Shown here piece by piece: positions 35,770 through 43,807 of a DNA stretch of 64,000 bases; positions within the stretch are counted from its first letter, which is position 1; the number at the start of each line of letters is the position of its first letter. Source of the DNA: Fodinibacter luteus (GTDB taxonomy: Bacteria > Actinomycetota > Actinomycetes > Actinomycetales > Dermatophilaceae); contig NZ_BAABGM010000004.1 in the NCBI RefSeq assembly GCF_039541575.1, positions 1 to 64,000 on the forward strand, written 5' to 3'. The translations under genes and the position numbers were made by a program. The notes under the pieces were generated by a model that did no database searches, was not told where the DNA came from, and worked only from the letters and a program-made list of their open reading frames with translations.

Positions 35770-36288
35770 TCACCCTCCCTGCGCCTCCGGATCGGCGTCG
35801 CCGGTCACGAAGGCGGCCTCCCCCGCCGCCGCCTCCCCCGCCGCCGCCTCCCTCTCGCGGTCGAGCTGGGCGCGCAGGTCGGCGCGCCAGCCGCGCCGGG
35901 TGTAGGACCAGTTCGGCGCCAGCGGGTTCGGCTTGTCGCGGTACCGCAGCCACCAGTGCAGGGGCGGGCGCTCGAGGACGTCCTGGTCGAGGTGCGCCGG
36001 CAGGTGCCGGTGGGCCCGGTCCACGACGTGCTCCTGCGGCACCTCGACCTCGGCCCAGTCCTCCGGGTGGGACACCACGACGGCGAGCCGGAACCCCATG
36101 CCCCGCAGGACACCGTCGACCCGACCCAGCGCCGGTGCGACGTGACCGCTCTCCCGCCGGCCGACCTTCGCGCGATCCCAGCCGAGGGCCTCCGCCAACT
36201 CTCGCTGGCTCAGGCCGAGCCGACGACGGGCCAGTCGGAACGCGACGCCGACGGCATCCTCGGGGTCGTCGTACGGGGCGAGGTCCAT
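35770..36288 (-). CDS. Helix-turn-helix (XRE-like) protein of unknown role
   Basis: Protein of 172 residues. An XRE-type HTH covers roughly residues 12-60 (VAFRLARRRLGLSQRELAEA, then LGWDRAKVGRRESG). The rest has no family I recognise; it contains the tryptophan-rich patch PLHWWLRYRDKPNPLAPNW and SYTRRGWRADLRAQLD, and ends with an AAAGEAAAGEAA tract from a 15-bp tandem duplication. It may act on DNA locally or as an antitoxin-like regulator, but nothing confirms that. ATG at 36288 is preferred; an in-frame GTG at 36303 is possible. It precedes the hairpin repeats and is 129 bases downstream of the ATP-grasp gene in the same direction. Confidence 0.75.
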   Translation of the reverse strand: MDLAPYDDPEDAVGVAFRLARRRLGLSQRELAEALGWDRAKVGRRESGHVAPALGRVDGVLRGMGFRLAVVVSHPEDWAEVEVPQEHVVDRAHRHLPAHLDQDVLERPPLHWWLRYRDKPNPLAPNWSYTRRGWRADLRAQLDREREAAAGEAAAGEAAFVTGDADPEAQGG

Positions 36289-36417
36289 GCCGCCACCCCA
36301 CACCCCGGCTCGTTCCCCGGTCCACCCCGCTGCCGGGTCTGGGGACGGCGGCTCACCTGCGTCACGCCTGTGGACGCTCCGTGCTGCAACCCCGTCGCTC
36401 GCGCGAGCCTCCCGCCG

Positions 36418-37686
36418 TCACCCGGTCGCGGTCCCCGCACCGCGGATCCGGCGCTCGTCGGTCACCCACATCCCGAGCAGCCCGCCGAAGTGCGCCTCGA
36501 AGCGCTCCCACTCCTGCGGCGGATAGGTCTGGTGGATCGTCGACTGGAGCAGGGTGCGGAAGTCGGGCCCGTCGATCCAGTCGAGCACCATCTCGTCGAC
36601 GTGGGGCAGCGTCGACTCGCAGAACGCCCGGTATCGCTCGGTCTCGAAGTACTCGTCGGCGAGCGCCTGGTACGCCGCGAGCTTGCCCTCGTAGTCGAGG
36701 ACGTCGTCGTCGGCGACGGCGAACCAGGGCCCGGTGTCGACCTGGGTGCGCGGCCGGCGCCCGGTGACGACGCAGTACGCGGTCCACCGCAGCAGCGCCT
36801 TCATCGCCCAGGGGAAGTAGTAGTGCAGGGACGTCACGGCGACGTCGGGGCACGCGTTCGCGTAGTCGATCGGGTGGACGACGCCGTCCTTGACGAGCAT
36901 CTCGCAGGAGTTGAACTCCCACCGGAAGAACGCGTTGACGGTCTGCGAGATCGTGATCGCCTCGCGCCCGACCTCCTCGCTGAGGAAGCCGTGGGTGACG
37001 GCGTAGCGCTCGTGCATCGGCTCCTCGGGGCGGAACTTCATGACCATCGTCTCCGGCCCGATGGTCAGCGAGCGGGCGAAGTGCTCGTAGTCGGGAACCG
37101 AGGCCTGCAGGTGCATGAGCATCTCGCCGGAGTCGTCGTACGAGCGGTGCAGCTCGGCCCGGTCCCGGACCTGCGAGACCCCCCGCCAGCCACCGCCGTC
37201 GAAGGGCTTCATGTACAGCGGGTAGCCGAGCGGCTCGGCGACCTCGTCGAGGTCGAAGGAACGGTTGTAGCGCGCCGAGGTGTAGGCCCAGCGTGCGTTG
37301 TCGACGGGGTGCTTGTACGGCACGAGGACGGTCTCCGGGACGTTCATGCCGAGCCGCATGAGGGCGCAGTACGCCGAGTGCTTCTCCATCGACTGGAACG
37401 TGAACGGGCTGTTGAGCAGGTAGACGTCGTCCATGAGGGCGACCTTCTTCAGCCACTCCCGAGGGTGGTAGTACCAGTGTGCGAGCCGGTCGATGACGAG
37501 CTCGTGGCGGGCCCGGTCACGCAGGTTGAACGGCTCGATGGTCAGCCGCTCGGTCGTCACGGTGTGCGTGCCGCCGTCGGGTGCCCTGAGCACTCCGAGG
37601 CGCCGTGCCAGGGCCTCGAACGCCGTGGGCCAGTCCTCCTCGGCGCCGAGGAGCAACCCGACGAGGTGGTCGGTCGTGGGGGCCAT
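36418..37686 (-). CDS. ATP-grasp family protein, unassigned substrate
   Basis: Protein of 422 residues. ATP-grasp features are the lysine strand and glycine-rich loop YPLYMKPFDGGGWRGVSQV, the acidic strand MVMKFRPEEPMHERYAV, and the metal site FFRWEFNSCEMLVKDG with HPIDYANACPDVAV. The N-terminus (LVGLLLGAEEDWPTAFEALA) looks like a pre-ATP-grasp domain. Such enzymes ligate a carboxylate to an amine or thiol through an acyl phosphate, making peptides, amino-acid conjugates or small amides. ATG at 37686 has AAGGAG nine bases upstream. It follows an alpha/beta-hydrolase gene by 23 bases, with a second esterase beyond, suggesting a ligase-hydrolase pair acting on the same product (inference). Confidence 0.85.
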   Translation of the reverse strand: MAPTTDHLVGLLLGAEEDWPTAFEALARRLGVLRAPDGGTHTVTTERLTIEPFNLRDRARHELVIDRLAHWYYHPREWLKKVALMDDVYLLNSPFTFQSMEKHSAYCALMRLGMNVPETVLVPYKHPVDNARWAYTSARYNRSFDLDEVAEPLGYPLYMKPFDGGGWRGVSQVRDRAELHRSYDDSGEMLMHLQASVPDYEHFARSLTIGPETMVMKFRPEEPMHERYAVTHGFLSEEVGREAITISQTVNAFFRWEFNSCEMLVKDGVVHPIDYANACPDVAVTSLHYYFPWAMKALLRWTAYCVVTGRRPRTQVDTGPWFAVADDDVLDYEGKLAAYQALADEYFETERYRAFCESTLPHVDEMVLDWIDGPDFRTLLQSTIHQTYPPQEWERFEAHFGGLLGMWVTDERRIRGAGTATG

Positions 37687-37709
37687 GGCGGTCTCCTTCG
37701 TCGGTCGGG

Positions 37710-38456
37710 TCAGACGAACCGGTGCAGGTGGTGGGCGAGCTGGCGCTGCCACCACGGCCAGTCGTGGGCGCTGTCGAAGCCCCACACGTCGAGCTCGTGG
37801 CGGATCCCCTTGCGGGCCAGCACCTCGGCGAACTCCCTCGTGGCCGGCAGGGATCGCGTCGGCGACACCTCGAAGGGTCCCTGCCCGACGACGAGCACCA
37901 CCGACACGCGCGAGCGGATCCAGTCGAGGTGGTCGCCCTCCATGTTGGCGACGTAGGCCATCGGGTTCGCGAAGTACGTCGCGTCGCCGAGCTCGCCCCA
38001 CCCGTTCCACGTCGTGGAGTCGTAGTTGCCCGACAGGCCGATGGCCAGCGGGGCGACGTCGGCGCGCTGGAAGGTCAGGTGCACGGCGTGGTAGGCCCCG
38101 AGCGACACCCCGGCCGTGATGACCTCCTGCCCCCCTCCGACCTCGTCGAGCACCCAGGGCAGGACCGCCTGCGAGAGCCACGCCGTGTAGGCCTGGCCGC
38201 GCCGGGCCCGCTCCTCGGTCGGCACGTCGTTCGCGGACCAGGTCCACCCGTCGACCGAGTCGACGCAGAACAGGCTCACCCGACCGGCATCGACGAGGGA
38301 CCGCACGGCCTCGAGCATGCCGTTGCCCTCGGCGTCACGGGCCGAGCCGGCCTCGGAGGGGAAGAGCAGCACCGGGCGCCCCCACGAGCCGTACCGCACC
38401 ACCTCGAGGTCGGCGTCGTGGCCGGGCACCGCCAGCCGCACCGACGTCGTCTCCAT
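37710..38456 (-). CDS. Alpha/beta-hydrolase-fold esterase family protein
   Basis: Protein of 248 residues with the nucleophile elbow ITAGVSLGAYHAVHL and likely acid and histidine positions in VVLVVGQGPFE and WGFDSAHDWPWWQRQL. The class resembles S-formylglutathione hydrolase and mycolyl-transferase-like esterases in layout (LLFPSEAGSARDAEG, SLFCVDSVDGWTWSAND). Substrate unknown. ATG at 38456 lies eight bases after a CAGGGT, a weak leaderless promoter candidate. It is immediately upstream of the ATP-grasp gene, and a Fes-like esterase gene lies 97 bases further upstream. Confidence 0.85.
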   Translation of the reverse strand: METTSVRLAVPGHDADLEVVRYGSWGRPVLLFPSEAGSARDAEGNGMLEAVRSLVDAGRVSLFCVDSVDGWTWSANDVPTEERARRGQAYTAWLSQAVLPWVLDEVGGGQEVITAGVSLGAYHAVHLTFQRADVAPLAIGLSGNYDSTTWNGWGELGDATYFANPMAYVANMEGDHLDWIRSRVSVVLVVGQGPFEVSPTRSLPATREFAEVLARKGIRHELDVWGFDSAHDWPWWQRQLAHHLHRFV

Positions 38457-38553
38457 GCGACCCCACCCTGCCGGTCGCCACCCTCCCCCGCAACCACCGG
38501 ATGTGAACGGACCGTCGGGGCACCGCCGCCGGGATGCCGGTCATCGCGCCCCT

Positions 38554-39597
38554 TCAGCCGGGCCGGCCCCAGACCGTGCGCAACACGTCGGTGAGGCCCG
38601 GGTCGAGGGCGTCGCGCCAGGCCGTGTAGTTGTGCAGGTCGGGGACCTCGCGCAGGACGACGTCGTGCCCGGCACGGCGCAGCGCGGTCGCCATGTCGCG
38701 GTTGTTCGCCAGGTTCTCCTCGAGGGTGCCGCACGACATGCCGACGGTGAGCGGGTGGTCGGCGTGCCGGGTGTCGAGGACGGCCTGCACGAGGCGTGAG
38801 ATCCGCCCGAAGTAGCGGAAGCCGCTCTCGGAGACGTCGCGCCGCACCTGGAAGAACGAGCCGGACTGGGCGTAGACGCCCCCGACCCGTGGCGCCGCGA
38901 GCAGGCCGAGGAGCAGCGCGGTGAGTCCCCCGAGGCTCGCACCGACGACGACGACCGGGCCGCGCACGGCGTACCGCGCGCCGAGCGCGTCGAGGCCGGC
39001 CGCCGCGATGGTGCGCAGGTACTGCGGCGATCCGGAGTACCACGAGTCGCGGATGACCGGGTGGGCCAGGGCGACCCGGTGCGGTGGCAGCTGTCCGGCC
39101 CCGACGAGGGCGGCGCTGTACGTCGTGAGGGACGCGAGCTGGTCGTACTCCGGGCCGTCGTGGACGAGCAGGAGCGGGGCGGGCTCGTCGTCCGGCAGGT
39201 CGTCCGGGCTCCACACCGTGACCGGCACCTCGTGGGCGGTCTCCCCGGAGAGGGTGAGCGGTTCGAGCCGGCTGGGCACCGCGGGGGCGGCGAGCCACCA
39301 CGGCGGGAGGTACCCGGGCAGCTCCGCGACGGAGCGCTCGCCGAACGCCGTGCGCACCGTGACCGGGTTCGTCGGGTCGAGCACGACCTCGACCTCGTCC
39401 CCCCGCCCCACGGCGAAGCGGTACTCGAGACGGCACAGCGGCGGGCGCGGCAGGTCGAGGACCCAGCCCTCGCCGTCGCGCCGGAACTCGCGCGGGCCCG
39501 CGACCACCCGGTCGCACTGGAGGACGACCCCCGTCACGAGGGGGTCCGCCGGGACGAACCGGAACCGGAGGTGGTCGTCGAGGAGCTTCGGGGGCAC
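38554..39597 (-). CDS. Enterochelin-esterase-like alpha/beta hydrolase
   Basis: Protein of 347 residues. The N-terminal part is a beta-sandwich reminiscent of the Fes N-domain or CBM48 (LRFRFVPADPLVTGVVLQCD, CRLEYRFAVGRGDEVEVVLD). The catalytic part has VPVTVWSPDDLP, LLLVHDGPEYDQLASL, the serine elbow VVVGASLGGLTALLLGLLA, and a His in VPDLHNYTAWRDAL. Fes-type enzymes open catecholate siderophore lactones, but no siderophore genes are visible, so the ester is unknown. GTG at 39597 is the probable start, five bases after the YbbN-like stop. It belongs with the second esterase and the ATP-grasp gene. Confidence 0.82.
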   Translation of the reverse strand: MPPKLLDDHLRFRFVPADPLVTGVVLQCDRVVAGPREFRRDGEGWVLDLPRPPLCRLEYRFAVGRGDEVEVVLDPTNPVTVRTAFGERSVAELPGYLPPWWLAAPAVPSRLEPLTLSGETAHEVPVTVWSPDDLPDDEPAPLLLVHDGPEYDQLASLTTYSAALVGAGQLPPHRVALAHPVIRDSWYSGSPQYLRTIAAAGLDALGARYAVRGPVVVVGASLGGLTALLLGLLAAPRVGGVYAQSGSFFQVRRDVSESGFRYFGRISRLVQAVLDTRHADHPLTVGMSCGTLEENLANNRDMATALRRAGHDVVLREVPDLHNYTAWRDALDPGLTDVLRTVWGRPG

Positions 39598-39602
39598 CAG
39601 CG

Positions 39603-40589
39603 TCAGAAGAGGGCGCTCATGAGGGCGGTGCGGCCCTTGCGCACCCGCTCGTCCTGGGCGCCGACGACCGCGAACAGCTCGAGCAGGTGGGTGCGGGCCC
39701 GGTCGCGCTCGTCCCCGGACGTCGTGCGGACGAGGTCGAGGAGGCGCGCGAACGCGTCGTCGACGTGCCCGCCGAGGACGTCGAGGTCGGCGACGACCGT
39801 CGCGGCTGCGACGTCGGTCGGGTCGGCCGCCGCGGCCGCCCGTGCGGCGGCGAGGTCGACGCCCTGGGTGCGCTGCATGAGCCGCACCTGGGCGAGGCCG
39901 AGCTCGGCGTCGTGGTCCTTGGGGTCCTCGGCGAGGGCCTGCTCGTAGGCGGCGGCGGCCGCGGTGAGGTCGCCGCGCTCGATCGCCTCGAAGGCCGCCT
40001 CGTGCAGCGGCGGCAGCTCGTCGGGCTCCGCCCCGGCGACCGGTTCGAGCTCGACCCGCCCGGTGATGCCGTTCTGCACCGCCGCCTGGAGCAGCTGGTC
40101 GACGACCGCGCGCACCTCCGGCTCGGGCTGGACACCGGGGAAGAGCGGCACCGGCTGGCCCTGGAGGAGACCGAAGGCCGCGGGCACGCTCGGCTGGCCG
40201 AAGGCCTGCACGAGGAGCGGCTGGAAGGCCTGGAGCAGCTCGGGCGAGGCCGACAGGTCGGCGCTCAGGACGAGGACGCGGCCCTCGAGGGAGGCGGCGA
40301 CCCGCACGACGGTGTCGAGCAGCTCGCGGGTCGCGGGGTACGCCGAGCCCCACAGGACGAGGACGCCGGGCACCTGGAGGGTGCGGTTGAGCGCCTCCTG
40401 CAGGGTGGCGGCGTCGACGTCGACGACGAGCCCGCCGGGGACGACGGGGCGCTCGGGCGCCGGACCACCGGGCACCGGGCCGGCCGGCATCCCGCTGCCC
40501 GTCGTCGCGGGTGTCGGCGCGGTCATCCCGGCGACGGCGGACAGGTCGACGGCCCCGCGGGTGCCCGCAGGGGGAGTGGTCTCGCTCAT
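39603..40589 (-). CDS. YbbN-like tetratricopeptide/thioredoxin-fold co-chaperone
   Basis: Protein of 328 residues. After a Pro/Gly-rich N-terminus comes a thioredoxin fold (VPGVLVLWGSAYPATRELLD) in which the CxxC active site is missing, as in actinobacterial YbbN homologues. TPR-like helices follow (AAFEAIERGDLTAAAAAYEQ, LAQVRLMQRTQGVDLA). YbbN in E. coli assists DnaK and GroEL; this one is likely a redox-inactive chaperone adaptor. ATG at 40589 has a CAGAAT -10-like element seven bases upstream. It lies upstream of the esterase gene with a five-base gap, so it may drive that cluster. Confidence 0.85.
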   Translation of the reverse strand: MSETTPPAGTRGAVDLSAVAGMTAPTPATTGSGMPAGPVPGGPAPERPVVPGGLVVDVDAATLQEALNRTLQVPGVLVLWGSAYPATRELLDTVVRVAASLEGRVLVLSADLSASPELLQAFQPLLVQAFGQPSVPAAFGLLQGQPVPLFPGVQPEPEVRAVVDQLLQAAVQNGITGRVELEPVAGAEPDELPPLHEAAFEAIERGDLTAAAAAYEQALAEDPKDHDAELGLAQVRLMQRTQGVDLAAARAAAAADPTDVAAATVVADLDVLGGHVDDAFARLLDLVRTTSGDERDRARTHLLELFAVVGAQDERVRKGRTALMSALF

Positions 40590-40596
40590 GGTCCCG

Positions 40597-40602
40597 ATTC
40601 TG
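40597..40602 (-). promoter_or_regulatory. Predicted -10 (CAGAAT, minus strand), leaderless start of YbbN-like gene
   Basis: CAGAAT on the minus strand, preceded by TTTGA, ends seven bases before the ATG at 40589. Confidence 0.4.
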
Positions 40603-40624
40603 TCAAAGGAGGGTGGTGCGCGGG

Positions 40625-41656
40625 TCAGCGGCCCGTGCCGGAGACGAGCAGCTCGCTCGCCCCGATGACCTCGGCCTTGCCCGCTGGGGGGACGACCATG
40701 ACGAAGGGCTCGAGGCTGTTGAGGGTGAGCGACTTCGTCACCTTCTTCTTCCCGGTGAGCTTCGCGTACTCCGCGGGGAGGACGAGCTCCTTCGCCGTCG
40801 GCTTGACCGCCAGCGTGTCCGTGCGCTTGAGGTGGCCGAAGACGACGGCTCCCCCGTCGGCGAGGCGGAAGGTCACCGCGTCGTCGAGGCGCGGCTCGTG
40901 GGTCTGGGTCAGCGTGCCGAGCTTGCCGAGCGCCTTGGTCTGGGCGGCCGCCGTCGCCTTGAGCCCGGTCGCGAAGGGGTCCTCGACCGAGACGAGCTCG
41001 CTGGCCTTGGGCTTGGGGTGGGCGATGGCCGCGGCGTACGCCCCGACGGCGTCCTCCGGCGACACGGGCAGGCCCTCGCCGTCGGAGACCTCGATCATCG
41101 GGGAGCCCGCGTTCTCGGCGGCGACGGCCGGCAGCTCGGCCCCGCCGAACATCGGCACGCTCGCGGCAACCCGGAACGGCTCGTCCGGCTCCTCGGACAG
41201 CAGCACGTGCAGGTGCTGGGTGCTCGTGTCCTCGTCGAGGGTCGAGGCGAGGATGGCCCGCGGCCACTCGCGGCCCTGCGACTGCGCGACGACGGTGGGC
41301 GTCGGGGCGGCGGCCAGCTCCGTCGCATCGGACCCGGCTGCTCGACCGGCCACGGCCGTGGCGAGGGTGAGGGCATCGCCCGAGAGCACCTCGGCCCGGG
41401 CCTCCTTCGACGCCTTCGGGTCGGCGTCGAGCGCGTCGCGCTCGGCGAGCAGCCGGGCGGCGACGGCGGCGGCGCCATCGGTGTCGAGCGGCGCCGAGAC
41501 CGACTGCTCGGCGGGTGCGGGGTGGAGCCCGACGAGGGCGTCCTGGGCGCCGCAGCCGGTGAGCACGAGGGCGCTCGCGAGGATGCCGGTCGCGGCGAGG
41601 CGGGTCAGGGCACGGCGGGGCAGGGGGTGGGCGGGGGGCTGGGGGGACGGGGTCAT
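40625..41656 (-). CDS. Secreted lipoprotein of unknown function
   Basis: Protein of 343 residues with a signal peptide and lipobox: basic HPLPRRALTRLAATG, hydrophobic ILASALVLTGCG, cleavage before Cys. The mature part is alanine-rich and probably an alpha/beta domain (VAQSQGREWPRAILASTLD, EEPDEPFRVAASVPMF). It resembles actinobacterial surface lipoproteins of unassigned role. Its ATG overlaps the stop of the adjacent membrane-protein gene (ATGA), so the two are coupled and probably interact outside the membrane. Confidence 0.82.
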   Translation of the reverse strand: MTPSPQPPAHPLPRRALTRLAATGILASALVLTGCGAQDALVGLHPAPAEQSVSAPLDTDGAAAVAARLLAERDALDADPKASKEARAEVLSGDALTLATAVAGRAAGSDATELAAAPTPTVVAQSQGREWPRAILASTLDEDTSTQHLHVLLSEEPDEPFRVAASVPMFGGAELPAVAAENAGSPMIEVSDGEGLPVSPEDAVGAYAAAIAHPKPKASELVSVEDPFATGLKATAAAQTKALGKLGTLTQTHEPRLDDAVTFRLADGGAVVFGHLKRTDTLAVKPTAKELVLPAEYAKLTGKKKVTKSLTLNSLEPFVMVVPPAGKAEVIGASELLVSGTGR

Positions 41657-42321
41657 CGGGTGACCTCCTCGGGGTCTCGGTGGCCGGTGGCCGGCTCGGG
41701 GGCCAGCGGCTCGTCGGGGACGTCGGCCCGCTCCCCGCGTGGCCAGAGCAGGGCGCCGCCGGCGAGCAGGAGGAAGACCCCGACGAGCACCGCGATGACG
41801 GCCTCGACGAACCAGGTCTTGTCGACGACGGTCATGGTCAGGGTGCGCAGCTCGCCACCCTCGGTGGCGACGACGAGGGTCTCGGGCGCCTCGTCCTGCT
41901 CGACGGTGAGCGTCACCGCCGCGGGGGCGTCGTCCTGCTGGCGCCACAGGTCGGCCGCCCCGAGCTCGGGGGCCTCGCCGGAGCCGGTCGTGCGGGTGAG
42001 CAGGGCCCAGTCGCGCACCGACACGCCGGTCACGTCGACGTGCCGGGAGTCCCCGACGACCGCCGCCGCGTCCGAGGGGTTGGCGAGCGCCATCCACACG
42101 GTGGCGCCCTCCGCCGCGGTGGCCGTGACGACGACGTCCTCGTCGACCCGGTTGAGGACGTCGGGGCGGATGAGCACCGGGTCGGTCGTCCCGGGCCGGG
42201 CGGTGAACTCGGCGGTCCCCGAGGCTCCCAGCTGGGCCGCGAACCAGGCGCCGACCACGGTGAGCACGAGGCCGGCGAGGGCCAGGAGCGCACCGGCGAC
42301 GCGCGTGACGATCGTGGTCAT
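41653..42321 (-). CDS. Membrane protein with N- and C-terminal helices and an external domain
   Basis: Protein of 222 residues. TM1 is VAGALLALAGLVLTVVGAWF and TM2 is EAVIAVLVGVFLLLAGGALL; between them is an extracellular domain of about 150 residues (TAEFTARPGTTDPVLIRP, VTLTVEQDEAPETLVVATEG). Both ends face the cytoplasm. No family recognised. It heads a two-gene unit with the lipoprotein. A GAAGGA ribosome site precedes the ATG at 42321. The 152-bp gap up to the MarR gene contains TTTGTC repeats (on the minus strand) and GC-rich inverted fragments but no clear promoter. Confidence 0.78.
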   Translation of the reverse strand: MTTIVTRVAGALLALAGLVLTVVGAWFAAQLGASGTAEFTARPGTTDPVLIRPDVLNRVDEDVVVTATAAEGATVWMALANPSDAAAVVGDSRHVDVTGVSVRDWALLTRTTGSGEAPELGAADLWRQQDDAPAAVTLTVEQDEAPETLVVATEGGELRTLTMTVVDKTWFVEAVIAVLVGVFLLLAGGALLWPRGERADVPDEPLAPEPATGHRDPEEVTR

Positions 42322-42473
42322 GGGGGGCTGTCCTTCGGGGGTGCGGGGGCGTCCCGGACGCTCGTCCGGGGTCAGGGCTGCCTTCAACCATGACAAACGG
42401 CCCGGCGTCCGGACAAATCCCCGGCCCGTCCGGCGTGACCCACGCCACGTCGCCCGCGGACCGCGCCGTGCCC

Positions 42474-42989
42474 TCAGGCGTCGAAGTCGCGGGCGCCGAC
42501 GCGCACCGTACGCAGCAGCTCGAAGAGGGCGCGGTGCGCGTCGTCGTCGAGCATCCCGAGCCCGAAGTCGACGGCCTCGAGGTCGGCGGTGACCGCCTCC
42601 ATCGCCTCGCGCCCGGCATCCGTGATGACCGCGAACGCCCCCCGCCGGTCGGTGGGGTTGGGCACCCGCTCGACGAACCCCTGGGCCACGAGCCGCTGGA
42701 CGATGTTCGTCGCGCTCGTCGGGTGCACCATGAGCCGCTCGCCGATCCGCGACATGGACAGCCGCCCGGAGCGGCTGAAGGCGAGCAGGACGAGGGCCTC
42801 GTAGCGCGCGAAGGTCAGCCCGTGCCGCCCGGCGATGGCGTCGAACCGGGCGAGCAGCAGCTGCTGGACGCGCATGATCGAGGTCGCCGTGGCCATCGAC
42901 AGCGACCGCGAGTCCGCGCCCCAGCGGGCGCGCCACAGCTCGCTCGCCCGGGCGATGGGGTCGAAGGGCAGGCGCACCGGCTCGCTCAC
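42474..42989 (-). CDS. MarR-family transcriptional regulator
   Basis: Protein of 171 residues with a winged helix: LTFARYEALVLLAFSRSG, the recognition region MSRIGERLMVHPTSATNIVQ, and the wing GFVERVPNPTDRRGAFAVIT. GTG at 42989 is chosen because TACCGT ends seven bases upstream; an earlier in-frame codon would extend it by 16 residues without a promoter. It is divergent from the beta-phosphoglucomutase/GH65 operon, with 77 bases between start codons, so it may regulate either its own gene or that operon. MarR ligands are usually aromatic compounds; none is evident. Confidence 0.9.
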   Translation of the reverse strand: MSEPVRLPFDPIARASELWRARWGADSRSLSMATATSIMRVQQLLLARFDAIAGRHGLTFARYEALVLLAFSRSGRLSMSRIGERLMVHPTSATNIVQRLVAQGFVERVPNPTDRRGAFAVITDAGREAMEAVTADLEAVDFGLGMLDDDAHRALFELLRTVRVGARDFDA

Positions 42990-42996
42990 ACCGAGC

Positions 42997-43002
42997 ACGG
43001 TA
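42997..43002 (-). promoter_or_regulatory. Predicted -10 (TACCGT, minus strand), leaderless start of MarR gene
   Basis: TACCGT on the minus strand is separated by seven bases from the GTG at 42989. Confidence 0.45.
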
Positions 43003-43029
43003 GCCGAGCGAGGTCGTGGGCCCGCGGGA

Positions 43030-43059
43030 TTGCGCAAGCGCTCTCGCAGTCCCTAGCGT
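43030..43059 (+). promoter_or_regulatory. Promoter with LacI-like operator for beta-phosphoglucomutase-GH65 operon
   Basis: A -35 TTGCGC (43030-43035) and -10 TAGCGT (43054-43059) are 18 bases apart, and the ATG at 43067 follows after seven bases. An 18-bp imperfect palindrome, TGCGCAAGC then GCTCTCGCA (43031-43048), has 7 of 9 paired positions around a central CG and fills the spacer, as LacI-family operators do. It shares TTGCnnAAnCGCT with the site at 23849. Confidence 0.6.
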
Positions 43060-43066
43060 TCATCCC

Positions 43067-43807
43067 ATGAGCGGCTCGAGCCCGGTGACCTGGTCGACCT
43101 ACGACGCGGTCCTCTTCGACCTCGACGGCGTCCTCACGCCGACCGCCGAGGTCCACATGCGCGCCTGGGCGGAGATGTTCGGCGCCTTCCTCGCGACCTG
43201 GGACGATCCCGACGCCGACACCTCTTCGTACACCGACGACGACTACTTCGCGCACGTCGACGGCAAGCCCCGCTACGACGGCGTGCGCGACCTCCTCACG
43301 GCCCGCGGCATCCGGCTGCCCGAGGGCGACCCCGGCGACCCGCCCGAGCAGGACACCGTGTGCGGGCTCGGCAACCGCAAGAACGACGCCTTCAACGCCG
43401 TCCTGGCCCGCGACGGGGTGCGCCCCTACCCCGGCTCGGTCGCGCTCCTGGACCACCTGCACGACGTCGGGATGCCGCTCGCGGTCGTGTCGTCGTCGGC
43501 GAACGCTCCGGCGGTGCTCGAGGCCGCCGGCCTCGCCGACCGCTTCGTCAGCGTCGTCGACGGGCGGGTCGCCACCGACCTCGGCCTGCCCGGCAAGCCC
43601 GCGCCCGACACCTTCGTCCACGCGGCGCGGGCCTGCGGCGCCACCCCCGAGCGGTCGGTCGTCGTCGAGGATGCCGTGTCCGGCGTGCGCGCCGGGGCGG
43701 CCGGCGGGTTCGCGCTCGTCATCGGGGTCGACCGGGGGGCCGGGGTCGACACGCTCTCCCGGGCCGGCGCCCACCTCGTCGTCGACGACCTCGAGGAGCT
43801 CACGTGA
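43067..43807 (+). CDS. pgmB: Beta-phosphoglucomutase family HAD hydrolase
   Basis: Protein of 246 residues of the HAD superfamily. Motif I is LFDLDGVLTPTAEVHMRAW with nucleophile Asp-18 and acid/base Asp-20; motif II is in PLAVVSSSANAPAVL; the lysine and acidic motifs are GKPAPDTFVHAARA and VVVEDAVSGVRAGAAGG. It should convert beta-glucose-1-phosphate, the product of inverting GH65 phosphorylases, to glucose-6-phosphate. Its stop overlaps the start of the GH65 gene, a classic pairing. ATG at 43067 follows a promoter directly with no ribosome site. Confidence 0.94.
   Translation: MSGSSPVTWSTYDAVLFDLDGVLTPTAEVHMRAWAEMFGAFLATWDDPDADTSSYTDDDYFAHVDGKPRYDGVRDLLTARGIRLPEGDPGDPPEQDTVCGLGNRKNDAFNAVLARDGVRPYPGSVALLDHLHDVGMPLAVVSSSANAPAVLEAAGLADRFVSVVDGRVATDLGLPGKPAPDTFVHAARACGATPERSVVVEDAVSGVRAGAAGGFALVIGVDRGAGVDTLSRAGAHLVVDDLEELT

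Noticed and set aside
35770..36288. Toxin-antitoxin pair around the HTH gene
   Set aside because: No small partner gene overlaps or adjoins it; neighbours are the ATP-grasp gene and repeats.
38554..39597. Siderophore uptake or biosynthesis locus suggested by the Fes-like esterase
   Set aside because: No NRPS, catecholate synthesis, siderophore-binding protein or FeCD permease genes are nearby.
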